From contig JAFMSR010000006.1 of the NCBI GenBank assembly GCA_022818135.1, positions 34,946,997 to 35,010,996 on the forward strand: a stretch of 64,000 nucleotides of DNA. Direction: 5' to 3'. The notes beneath the pieces are model-generated. The model was not told the origin of the DNA and did not search any database. It was given only the letters and a program-made list of their open reading frames with translations. The position numbers and the translations under genes are program-made. This DNA comes from Saxidomus purpurata (Eukaryota; Mollusca; Bivalvia; Venerida; Veneridae). Of the stretch, positions 46,801 to 55,290 are shown piece after piece (position 1 is the stretch's first letter; each line of letters begins with the position of its first letter).

Positions 46801-49800
46801 CAAACCTGAAACACACTATCATTCTACTATGACATCTCAAACAACTTGTAAATTTAGCTTTGAATACAGAATGACATACCTAAATCTGTAACTTGACTGT
46901 TGGGCAGCTCTGTCAATGGTTCAATGTCACCTGTTTCTGTGAAATAAGCACTGACCTCGTTCCCGGACACATACACTAATCTTGGTTCCTCTCCTGTAAT
47001 ATATCATAAGTAAAACAGATAGAAATCACTTACCATAGGTGTAAAATAAATAAAATATTCCTAAAACACAATCAAACTTAGTATCCATCAACAACTTAAC
47101 CCCCATACAAAACTAGAACTATCACTGAAGGTGATGAATACCCCCCGAACACCCCACTGACACAGTATTCAAAATTTATGTGATATTTCATGCTTTGATT
47201 ATTGGACCTGCACAACTTAAGGCTTCTGTGAAGTATAATTAAATTTTGACCAGTGGGTTTGGAGATTAAAAGCACACATTTTACTATCATGAGCCCCTGT
47301 GACCTTTGACCTAGAGACCCGAAACCTGGACCATGCACAACTAGAACTGTCACAAGAGTGACGAATTATACCCCCACAATACAGCTTTGTCACAGAAGTA
47401 TGGCAACCATAAGAAAGGAATGGCCACAAGGACATACATTTCAGTTATTATACAATAAGTTGTGTAAATGTATTGTTTTAATAGCACACAAAATATGTAA
47501 GGTTGGAAAGTATGGATTATTATTAAATTTAATAGGTTTATTTCAAACATGTTAATATCACTAACCTCCCTATCAAATTTCATGATCCTAGCCCCAAGCG
47601 TTCTTAAGTTATCATCCAGAAACCGTTTAACTGTTCCAAGTCATGTGACCTTGACCTACTGACCTCAAAGTCAAACCTGACCTGTATTTCATGATGTTAC
47701 ACATGTGTACCAAAAATTATTTCAATAGGTCAAGCCTTTCATGAGTTATCATCCGGAAACAATTTTACTGTTCAGGATCACTGTGACCTTGACCTTTGGC
47801 CTACTGACCCCAAAGTCAAACTTGACCTGTATTTCATGATGTTACAGCTGTGTACCAAAAATTATTTAAATCGGTCAAGTCGTTCAGCAGTTATCATCCG
47901 AAACCGTTTTACTATTCCGAGTCACTGTGACCTTGACCTACAGACCTCAAAGTCAAACTTGACCTGTATTTCATGATGTAACACCTGTGTACCAAAAATT
48001 ATTTAAATCGGTCAAGTCTTTCATGAGTTATCATCCGGAAACCGTTTTACCGACCAACCGACAAGCTCACTCCTATATACCCCCCCAAACTTCATTTTGT
48101 GGGGGTATAACTAGGCATTGTACTTATCATTTGTGTGAAGTATCATCAAATTCTGACCAGGGGTTTTGGAGATTTAGCGTCCACAAGATTTTACTATCCC
48201 GAGCCCCTGTGACCTTGACCTTTGACCTAGAGACCCGAAACATGGACGTTGCACAACTAGACATTGTACTTATCACTTGTATGAAGTATCATTAAATTCT
48301 GACCAGGGGTATTGGAGATCTAGTGTCCACAAGATTCCGTCTACAGACAGACAGACAGACGGACGGACAGACATTGAAGCTGAATTCAGTATACCCCCCC
48401 AACACTTTGTGTTCGGGGGGTATAATAATAAATCCTTCCAAACATGAGAAAACAAGCAGACAATGCACACACTGCAGTTCCAATCTGTACTATATACAAA
48501 GGCATACAGTTCCAATCTGTACTATTTACAAAGGCATACAGTTCCAATCTGTACTATACACAAAGGCATACAGTTTCAATCTGTACTATATACAAAGGCA
48601 TACAGTTCCAATCTGTACTATTTACAAAGGCATAGTTTCAATCTGTACTATATACAAAGGCATACAGTTCCAATCTGTACTATATACAAAGGCATACAGT
48701 TCCAATCTGTACTATATACAAAGGCATACAGTTCCAATCTGTACTATATACATTGTACAAAGGCAAACAGTTACAATCTGTACTATATACATTGTACAAA
48801 GGCATACAGTTCCAATCTGTACTATATACAAAGGCATACAGTTCCAATCTGTACTATATACAAAGCCTGGCTCTTGTAACAAGTAAAGAACATTACAGAT
48901 ACAATTCTGTGAATACAAAGCTATGACTGGATGCCTGGAGAGTTCCTCTAGAGAGCACATCACCTCATCTACTTTCAATACAACATTCTGGACTTTCTGT
49001 CTGTATAAAGTATTTAAAAAGTACATCTTATAAAAGCCCTTAATCATAGGACATTTCAGGCTATTAAAATTATAAAACACTCCAAGCAATCCAAATGCAT
49101 TTGGTCAGAATAACTGATATAAATTATGATTAATTGGTGTGTTTAAGGTAAGTATATAACTGGATCTGTGATAATTAAGTGCAACATAGGAGTCTAGTAG
49201 GGATGACTTTACCAGAAATAAAACATGTCTTGTTGTCATCGGCAGACACATAACCTGTCATACAACTACATGTGTACTGCTCTGCACTTTCCAAACACAG
49301 CTGACTGCACACTGGGACCCCTGATTTGTTCACACCACACCTGTCTCTCACTGCTGAAGTATACAAAAATACAGGGTGCATAGAATGATCGAAAACAACA
49401 GAGTAAGACAGAAAAGGACTGAAAAACAGTTTATGCAGACCGAAATCAACCTTTTTTTTCTAAAAAAAAATGTATCATTTATAATTTAAGTACTAAATAA
49501 ATGATAGATGGAATTGGTAAATAGTGAATAATCAATCAGTACTACCTATATAATATTATCATTTGAAAAACAAGTTGTTTTTGGTCTGCAATATTTGTTT
49601 TTTGGTCATTTTACTTGATTTGTAATACAATACTTACAAATTTCTTCGTTTATCTCGAACTTAAACTGTAAATGATATGTTATCTTTTGAAAAAAAAATG
49701 TTTTAGGTCTACATTTAAAACTGTTCTTCGGTCCTTTTCCAGTCTTGTTAGTTTTTTTGGTTGTTTTTGGTCATTCTATGCATCGAACAATACACTAATA

Positions 49801-52800
49801 CCCTAACTTCGTAACTTGCAGAAAGATCTAACCGCTAGGACTTTTTCATTTGTCATAATTTTTGTCTTATCCTACAGTGGATATAAAATAGTTAATGTAA
49901 ATTACAACAGATTTTGCAATTCTTCATTTACACAGTCTTACTGTTGCGTCCCAATTTCATAACTTTCAAATTTGATTTCACATATAAAATATATGTTCCT
50001 TGGGTAAATTTAAACAGGCTGGTTAAACATTGCCTGGGCAGCGGTGGTGTAGACGTTAAGGTGCCTGCCACTCATCCAGGAGGTTGTGGGTTCGAGCCCC
50101 ATGTGGGTCACGACCGTTCCTCCTCATACACGCCAGTACTGGTTTTTCCTGGAAGCTGACGTACTCAAGAGTGACTCAATAAGCTTGAAGCTTTCTTCAC
50201 AATTGAGTTAAAATAAATATGTATAAACTTTTAAAAATTGCCTTATCGGGCTTAGAAGCCAAATCAAGCTTTAATTGCGCATTCAGGCTTACTTTGATCA
50301 ATAGAAATTAACTTTTTTGTAAATATTTTGTAAAGTATTGTAGTACCCTCGAGTCACCAGTTTTCGTGGTATTAAGGAATCATCGGCAAACCATGAAACA
50401 AATGTCAACTGAAGAACAGTTTTCTCTATAAACACTAACAATTCAACGTATGTCTTTTAATCCAAATCAATAGCGACGAATTCAACTGCAAATTTGTCGT
50501 AATGACAGCCATTTTAAATATTACACTGGAAATGACCTTCTGTGCAGACTGGTATACCTCATTCCGTGGTATATAGAAAACTTTTAATTGTAATGCCCTG
50601 GAAGGGGTTTAAACAAATAAAACAGTATAGTATTGTACTTCTGTTATTTTTTCAGATATTATTAACATCTTCTGTCTATTTTATGCATATGAAAAGTTTC
50701 TTTCATAATTGAAAGTTATAACAATCTCTTTCAATGTGAAGGCATTTAAACATGTCAGCCCTTCTTATCATGGGAGGTACAGAGCTGTAAAGCTTCAGCA
50801 GAAGTAAACAATAGCAACGAAACTGATAAGTGCAAAACAAATGTTTATTATACTAAGACAGACAAGAAGGGTTTTGTATGGCAGATAATTTGAAAATTAT
50901 ATATTACTGTGACATTGAACTACAACTTTTTAACATGTGTAACACTTGTATGGGCCAGGGCCTCAGCAATACTAAGAGTTATCCCGAATTAATTGCCCCT
51001 GTTATGAGCAACGCATTATAGAACCAGTCTATTTCGACCTTGACCTTACGAAACAAAATGTAAACAAACAGACGACAGAAAACAAGCAGGGAAATGTCAT
51101 ATTATTCCATTAAAATTAATGGATGGAAAATGATGCAGCAATGCATTACAAAATAAATGCTATTTTGCACTACCTGATCAAAAATGACTAATTTCTTTCA
51201 CCTCCAAGCTCTACACGGAACAATTTTTATGCAAAAAGCGGGTTTAACATGTGCTCGTCTAACTTCCGGGCTGTGATGTCAAAATACAAAGCAGTGCGCG
51301 TCTGGTTTAGTAAACATTTCCGGTAACATGGATACGACTCTACCTCGATTTGAGGTGACTCGACGGTAGAGGTATAATACGGCACTTGTACTTCTTTGCC
51401 ATTGAGCTAGCTTTTATTGCGACATGGTAGATTGTCCGCTTAGGGTACTAGAGGACCCAAGTTCGAATCCAGCTCAGGCTGAAGTATTTTTCACGGTTAC
51501 ATTTGGCGCCCAACGTAAATAACCCACGTGTTAGAAGTGATAGCATCCTTAGAACGTCCCACAGACTTTCATACTCCTAAACATTCGAGGACGAATTCTG
51601 ATAAGGAGGGGGTATATGTAGTAGAAGTACAATATGACACTTGTACTTCTTGCCATTGAGCTAGCTTTTATTGCGACGTGGTAGATGGTCCGCTTAGGGT
51701 ACTAGAGGACCCAAGTTCGAATCCAGCTCAGGGTGAAGTATTTTTCACTGTTACATTTAGCACCCAATGTAAATAACCCATGTGTTTAGAGCTGGTAGAA
51801 CCCTTTTAACGTCCCACAGACATTCATACTCCAAGAATTTGAGGACAAATTCTGGTAAGAAGGGGGTGTATGTAGTAGAGGTATAATACGGCATTGGAAT
51901 TCCTTGCCATTGAGCTAGCTTTCATGGCGACGTGGTCCGCTTAGGGTACTAGAGGACCCGAGTTGAATCCAGCTCAGGGCGAAGTTTTTTTCATGGTTAC
52001 AGTATTTAATAGATAATTTCTAAAGTCATATGTACATTGTGTTATGAGTAGGGGTGTCACGTTTTAACGGTTTAGGGAATTTGGTAAACATGTACACGTC
52101 TATCACTAAACGAAACAGATCCGTTTACACGTTGTTTACATCAGTTTCAGTAAATCATCATACATGCTGCGTTCAAAACAATATTCTTTGAAGTAACAAA
52201 TGTTACATACCTGTTTAAATATGTCTGCCGTTTTAGATACGTAATCATTTAGCTATGCAGACGTCCAGATCACCCCGATACATGAATACAAATTCAGCGA
52301 CCATATGTAATACATATTTTTTCAATCATGTGCATTCGAGCACCGTCAGGATTAGTCCGGTTCAATAATAAGGTAGATGTTATTAACTAAGCTGTTGTAT
52401 GTGTTATAGATGTTATTAACTAAGCTGTTGTATGTGTTATTTTACGTGTAAACAGATACCCAAGTTACTAAACGTTTAGCGCTGCTAATCGAAGCGCTTC
52501 AGTGTACACGCGACACCCCTAGTTAGGAGTCAACATCAACCAACTATAATCAGCAACTTCTTGCGCCAGAATTCTAGCATTTTCGCCAGTGTTCATGCAG
52601 CTATCAAAACTCCGGATGTGCCAAATAAGCAATTAAGCAGCAAAAAATGTGAACGGCCTTGTATTGGCGTGTAGATAGAATCGCGAAATCATATTAAAAT
52701 GTAGGTTTGGTCGCAATGAAAAATTGTCATAGATTAAAAACGTACAGTGGTATGTATGGAATACTTTTGTCAAAGACTGTGAGCCTAATGAAGGGTAACT

Positions 52801-52980
52801 CTTCTATAAACTACCGAAAACAGTAGGCCTATTGAACTTTTAAACTGGCCGCCATTCGCATTTGATCAACTCTATTAACGAATCTAAAAGCATATCGTTA
52901 TCGGTCTTACCAGATTCTGTACCCTTTACAACAGTAACTGCTAAATAAATGACTATGCAAGGTGCAAACTTCATTTTCAT
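40631..52980 (-). CDS. LRP-like protein (YWTD beta-propeller + EGF), spliced, 3' end unresolved
   Basis: A spliced minus-strand gene. The exons I can join are 52980-52911, 49353-49213, 46993-46880, 46631-46518 (or -46419), 45879-45711, 45371-about 45172, about 44607-44383, 41711-41531 and 40829-40631. The product starts with a signal peptide, then a six-cysteine EGF-like domain, then LDL-receptor class B-like blades, seen as LVDNEAGTI, LLWTEWG, ELYWVA and NIYWTT. This order matches extracellular proteins of the LDL receptor-related family, which bind ligands at the cell surface; the particular ligand cannot be inferred. Most junctions are phase 1 and reading frame is kept; only the exon 6/7 join is ambiguous. 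No LDL class A repeats, membrane segment or stop exon were identified, so the gene is either incomplete here or a short secreted form. It sits in the duplicated block and has a paralogue at 4801-1. Expression is unproven. Confidence 0.72.
41112..41208 (-). repeat. tRNA-like SINE head fragment
   Basis: The minus strand has cttcatggtagagtggttaagg, an A box-like D arm, with no clear B box. Weak SINE remnant in an LRP-gene intron. Confidence 0.3.
41531..41711 (-). CDS. Exon 8 of LRP-like gene
   Basis: 181 bp, acceptor tgtttacag with phase 1 (matching exon 7) and donor GTGAGT with phase 2. It encodes RKDAERLMVSGMTGIYDIPK and later NAEVNCVVYDSIKERVVQMI, then WLQNPQ. RLMVSGMTG and VNCVVYDSIKERVV are spaced like consecutive class B repeat strands, although YWTD itself is not conserved. 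Frame and splice signals support it as real. Confidence 0.6.
42569..42771 (-). pseudogene. EGF-like fragments in an LRP-gene intron
   Basis: Two short phase-1 open stretches lie between exons 7 and 8. 42771-42688 encodes GCTCKYLNSFDQ and ends at a GTAAG donor. 42637-42569 follows a good ttacatttacag acceptor and encodes ANPCGSLPCCHLCVPSNSNH then GYR, which resembles the first half of an EGF module (NPC...CxHLC...GYR). The second half is not visible, and joining this piece to exon 8 creates a TGA. I read them as a decayed or alternative exon pair. Weak support. Confidence 0.3.
43870..44296. mobile_element. hAT-like MITE, 427 bp, in LRP-gene intron
   Basis: Termini TAGGGATGT and ACATCCCTA, with a perfect 8 bp duplication ATTTACAT at 43862-43869 and 44297-44304. 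The interior is rich in tcgatatatcgat-like palindromes. Non-coding. Confidence 0.85.
44383..44607 (-). CDS. Exon 7 of LRP-like gene
   Basis: Open reading from about 44607 to a GTTAGT donor at 44382, phase 1 out. It encodes ISIYHPVSVISNSITFPSVS and later QLYVTGSNGTVVINKF and AVYHRVLYDTQ. IxxYHP is a usual link strand in LRP propellers, and LYVTGSNGT sits at a YWTD position. The acceptor is weak: AAAG at 44608 pairs with the phase-1 donor of exon 6, while CAG at 44616 would need phase 2. The left boundary in gene order is therefore uncertain by a few codons. Confidence 0.55.
45172..45371 (-). CDS. Exon 6 of LRP-like gene: two YWTD-type blades
   Basis: The acceptor is cttacag with phase 2, matching exon 5. 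It encodes KLLWTEWG, then IKTADLDGS, then LFLDTTVGELYWVATTQ. These are class B signatures: LxWTxWG, an LDGS turn and LYWV. Two donors are possible. GTGAGC at 45171 leaves phase 1; GTACAT at 45157 leaves phase 0 and fits no open acceptor in the next exon. I chose the first because it allows a continuous reading into ISIYHPVSV of exon 7. Confidence 0.68.
45711..45879 (-). CDS. Exon 5 of LRP-like gene: YWTD-type blade
   Basis: 169 bp, phase 1 in and phase 2 out, acceptor atttgcag and donor GTAAGT. It encodes SVTSVAVDWITDNIYLVDNE, followed by AGTIIV and a closing PHSVVL strand. The motif VAVDWxxDNIYLVD with GTI about 8 residues later is the class B repeat signature; the YWTD position reads YLVD. 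Typical length for a single-blade exon of this family. Confidence 0.72.
46419..46631 (-). CDS. Exon 4 of LRP-like gene with internal 99 bp duplication and two donors
   Basis: The acceptor is tattacag at 46632. The exon encodes GFGPDDSVLLVSDNGTVVYR, then a segment that repeats almost verbatim 33 codons later (SEHGTLMYRTSLDEGKTGEP). Each repeat ends in the same VDTG coding sequence with a GTAACAG donor, at 46517 and at 46418. Use of the first donor gives a 114 bp exon and of the second a 213 bp exon; both leave phase 1 and both fit exon 5. The choice adds or removes exactly 33 residues. After the second donor the open frame ends at TGA within about 10 bp, so one of the donors must be used. Confidence 0.6.
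46880..46993 (-). CDS. Exon 3 of LRP-like gene: start of beta-propeller
   Basis: 114 bp, phase 1 to phase 1, with acceptor tattacag and donor GTATGT. It encodes GEEPRLVYVSGNEVSAYFTE and continues to a leucine before the split glycine codon. The pattern of a strand reading LVYVSGNEV followed by polar turns fits the first blade of an LDLR class B propeller, which usually follows an EGF module. No YWTD tetrapeptide is present in this blade. Same length as the minimal form of the next exon (114 bp). Confidence 0.6.
47109..48425 (+). mobile_element. Pearl-like element D (outer)
   Basis: Left end aactagaactatcactgaag with gaataccccccgaac; right end gttcggggggtataata after a cagacagac/ggacggac run at 48,345-48,372. 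Core units carry gagcccctgtgacc and tttgacctagagacccgaaa. Interrupted by element C at about 47,341-48,110. Confidence 0.72.
47341..48110 (+). mobile_element. Pearl-like element C (inner)
   Basis: Left end ctagaactgtcacaagagtg with attatacccccac; three core units of about 145 bp (gttatcatccggaaac...gtgaccttgacc...tgtaccaaaaattatt); right end gtgggggtataa. CTAG occurs at both junctions. The uninterrupted element D unit (gcacaactagacattg) near 48,253 is the empty site. Confidence 0.72.
48473..48868. repeat. 32 bp minisatellite, about 12 copies
   Basis: The unit ggcatacagttccaatctgt plus actatatacaaa repeats at 32 bp, with some units lengthened by cattgtac. Three overlapping open frames result because 32 is not a multiple of three. 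It lies in an LRP-gene intron, just upstream (in gene order) of exon 3. Confidence 0.88.
49213..49353 (-). CDS. Exon 2 of LRP-like gene: EGF-like domain
   Basis: A 141 bp exon between a cttcag acceptor and a GTAAAG donor, phase 1 at both ends. It encodes a complete EGF-like module with six cysteines: RCGVNKSGVPVCSQLC, then YTCSCMTGYV, then NKTC. The spacing is the short EGF type seen beside YWTD propellers in the LDL receptor family. The same exon is present with few substitutions at 105-1, cut by the window edge. Strong as a domain assignment; its place as second exon rests on phase agreement with exon 1. Confidence 0.75.
50034..50213 (+). repeat. tRNA-derived SINE (copy 2)
   Basis: Head gcggtggtgtagacgttaag (A box-like), B box gggttcgagcccc, and tail agagtgactcaataagcttg to ttgagttaaaataaat. 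Copy 1 keeps only the tail, at about 1,499-1,540 and 3,092-3,117, split by an element. Confidence 0.75.
50339..52001 (+). mobile_element. Tandem TRIM-like LTR element (three LTRs), with nested insertion
   Basis: LTRs of about 140 bp begin TGTAGTAG and end GTTACA: LTR1 50339-50345 plus 51369-51501, LTR2 51617-51755, LTR3 51871-52001. Between them lie two internal regions of exactly 115 bp. Each opens with a primer binding site of the tRNA-Lys type (TGGCGCCCAACGT at 51504; mutated in the second) and closes with a purine run (aaggaggggg). No gag or pol is present. GTAT flanks both sides, and copy 1 has the empty site gtatttaataaataat at 3,647. The LTR carries a tRNA-Pro-like stretch. Confidence 0.85.
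50346..51366. mobile_element. TA-flanked transposon inside LTR1
   Basis: Ends ccctcgagtcacc and ggtgactcgacgg, inverted with one mismatch, lie between TA (50344-50345) and TA (51367-51368). Removing it restores an LTR of the same length as LTR2. TA duplication points to the Tc1/mariner group. The interior is about 1 kb with no transposase seen. Confidence 0.75.
52049..52521. mobile_element. hAT-like MITE, 473 bp (copy 2)
   Basis: Termini TAGGGGTGTC and GACACCCCTA, flanked by GTTATGAG (52041-52048) and GTTAGGAG (52522-52529). Copy 1 shows the empty site near 4,274. Inside, a 34 bp unit with gatgttattaactaagctg is present twice in tandem. Confidence 0.8.
52911..52980 (-). CDS. Exon 1 of LRP-like gene: signal peptide
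   Basis: Encodes MKMKFAPCIVIYLAVTVVKG followed by TES and the first base of a split codon. This is a basic N-terminus, a hydrophobic core and a plausible cleavage site after VKG. A GTAAG donor follows at 52910 and leaves phase 1. A second in-frame Met lies two codons downstream. The paralogous exon at 4723-4801 differs by codon-sized indels that keep frame, which supports coding constraint. The next exon opens with a phase-1 acceptor and an EGF domain. Confidence 0.62.
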
Positions 52981-53114
52981 TTTTGTGTTAGTTTTTCGAA
53001 AGGTAGTCCTAGTGTTGTCTTATATTTGCAAACAAAAGATTAAAAAAATGCACGAGAAAAGCGTGCATTACGCTCACTTCCGTCAATGAATTATCCAAGC
53101 GGAACCAAGAATCA

Positions 53115-53326
53115 CACAGCCGTGGTCCAGTGGTTAACGCGCTGGACTTGTAATCCAGGGATCACATGTCGGGAGTGTCCTTAGGCAAGACACAATTAAA
53201 TCCACATTGCCTCTCTCTCTTCGAGGTTGATTCCATCTGGAATGAGTCTCGAGAGCGATTAATATAAGTTGTAAGAACTTGTTTCGCAATCGAGAATAAA
53301 TAAATTAGTATAAACTAAACTAAACA
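53115..53326 (+). repeat. tRNA-derived SINE (copy 2 only)
   Basis: Head cagccgtggtccagtggtta and gcgctggacttgtaatccagg look like a tRNA 5' half with anticodon arm. The tail contains gagtctcgagagcgattaat and ends in actaaactaaac. Copy 1 has unrelated sequence with a box B remnant (gcaggttcgacccc at 4,948) at the same point. Confidence 0.75.
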
Positions 53327-53559
53327 ACCAGGGGGTGTCTCTGGAACGGGACACGGTTCTGTATCTGACCCACTATCCTCCGAAACCTAAAATAACATAA
53401 CTTTTCTGAGGATGTTGGTCATATGGATTATCCAGCACCAACGACAAAACTCTAAAATACATACATTTATCGTTTAAGGAGCGGATCAGTGGTCTAGTGG
53501 TTACCGTAACAGAATGCTTTACTAAAATGTTTAAGTATTAAGTCAATCTAGTGCCCTTT

Positions 53560-54005
53560 AACCATATTTATTGCCAGGTCACAAGACCGACGATCTCTTA
53601 TCAATGCCGCAGGTCATAGAAAATGTTGTATTAAATGAGATATTATGTTATATTTGATCCAACAATATGTTCTAAAAGTTTACAAAAAATACAAGTTAAA
53701 GATATAGGTCTGTAAGTTGATGGATCTTCGTTGTTTCCTTTCTTGAAGAGGTGTCACATTTGAAGATGTCAATATTTTTGGAAATGTTCCGATATCAGAG
53801 GATTTCTGAAAAAGAAGTTGTAGTATTGAAACAATCTGATTACTTAGATTTCTAAGGACTCATGGTTTAATGTTATCTGGGCCAGCTGCTTTATTTGACC
53901 AGTTTCAAATTCGAGAGTAGTTTCTGCACGCTGTTGATGCTGATAGGGATCTTTGGCTGGACTGGAAATTTCAGTTAAGTTGAAGGTTCATTGCTTTGGT
54001 TTCTA
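53560..54005 (-). pseudogene. LINE RT fragment (copy 2)
   Basis: The minus strand reads KAAGPDNIKP, VLRNLSNQIVSILQLLFQKS and SDIGTFPKI, followed by a TPLxKKGN-like block, with stops. These are the first RT blocks of a non-LTR element of a different family from 5,138-5,690. Confidence 0.6.
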
Positions 54006-54391
54006 ACAAAAGAAACACATGATTGAGTTACGGTTAATTGAGACATTGGTGTAAAAACGGACGGAAACAGATTGTTTAGTACATCTGCTTTTTCTTTATT
54101 ATCTGTTTTTATAGTGTACAATTACAATTGTCATACAGTGGAGCTATACCTTGCGCATCCTATTTGGCAATTTTTACTTAAGCTGACGAGCTTCTTTGAA
54201 TTGAAACTGGAGGTTTCCCCAGGAGTTACATTATCATCTAAACTCTAAATGAACTCTTAGTAATCGTTATATGGGTTATATTAAATTTCTTATTTTACTG
54301 TTTGCATCTCTTTTAAATTTAGTGAACAGTGTATCTCTTTTTCCACATAAGTTTTATTGGTTGTGTAATCCTGGGTAATGGACTTTAGAAC

Positions 54392-55290
54392 CTATTTTCT
54401 TGGATGAAATATACTTTGAAATACCATGTAAATAGCATTTGAAAAAATATACCATAGTTGGGCAACAGATTTTGATGTATGGTGTTCCCAGATATCACTT
54501 TTTACCTTTTCCACGTCTTCCCGAAATAAATCCCAATCAGACGTTCTATAGAGTGGTACAGTTCTTGGTGGTTGTCTTACTTCCTTGGGTCTTACGTCTG
54601 TTGTTATGGATATGCTGTCATAATCTGCAATACCTGCACAACATTTTACATTATTTACTAGAGTGTAATTTGATGTTAGAAGAAATTCAAGGATGTTTGA
54701 ACCTCGTGAGTTTTGTGTAACCATCTGTGTGAGATTAAAATCTGCAAGTATATCTTCAAAATCTTCATATTAATTTGTGAAACCTCATCCTTGTTTAACT
54801 GACGGTACAATCTAATGAATGCTGGATAGTTGAAGTCGCCAAGAATCCATATGTTAAGATTTCTAGTTAATTCTAAAGATTTTCTAAGTTCCTCTGCGGT
54901 GTAAGCACCAGGTTCTTTTTATCTGTAATATGCTGCAATATATAAAGGTTTACAAGTATTAAATAGAAATTTAATCAAACGTATTTCACAGCCAGTCTTT
55001 AATTGCTTTTGTTCCGTTACTACGATAGCCTTTTTTACAAGGATGAAACTCTACCTCCTTTACTGGATCTATCTTCCATAAATGGTTTGTATCCTAGTTC
55101 TTTTTGAAATACTTTACAGTCCTTATGATCTTTAGTTTACCAATATTCTGTACAAACTATGACGACTGGACTACAATTAATGTTGCAAGAGAGCCTAAAA
55201 TTAAACATTTTTTATAGACAATTGACTGGCAATTAACACAAATTACCTACAATTTTGGTTGTTTGTTTCGCTTTAAGACATTTTATTTCT
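54392..55290 (-). pseudogene. Decayed LINE endonuclease region (copy 2)
   Basis: Paralogue of 5,974-6,830. It contains NSRGSNILEFLLTSNYTLVN then QPPRTVPLYRTSDWD in the frame 54724-54392, and further pieces up to about 55,290. It has an additional in-frame end (FQSIFHPRK) absent from copy 1. It shares the decay pattern with copy 1, so the LINE was dead before duplication. Confidence 0.65.

Noticed and set aside
46787..46807. Possible 20 bp micro-exon between LRP exons 3 and 4 (tttcag ... gtaact)
   Set aside because: It would change phase (in at 1, out at 0) and could not join exon 4. Probably an echo of the exon 4 start.
48323..48886. 187-codon repetitive frame and its overlapping partners
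   Set aside because: Translation of the 32 bp minisatellite in several frames; the beginning is a (ACAG/ACGG)n run and pearl-like end. No gene evidence.
51502..51520. Retroviral primer binding site suggesting an endogenous retrovirus
   Set aside because: The PBS is followed by only 115 bp before the next LTR. No gag, pol or env exists anywhere nearby, so a TRIM-like element explains it.
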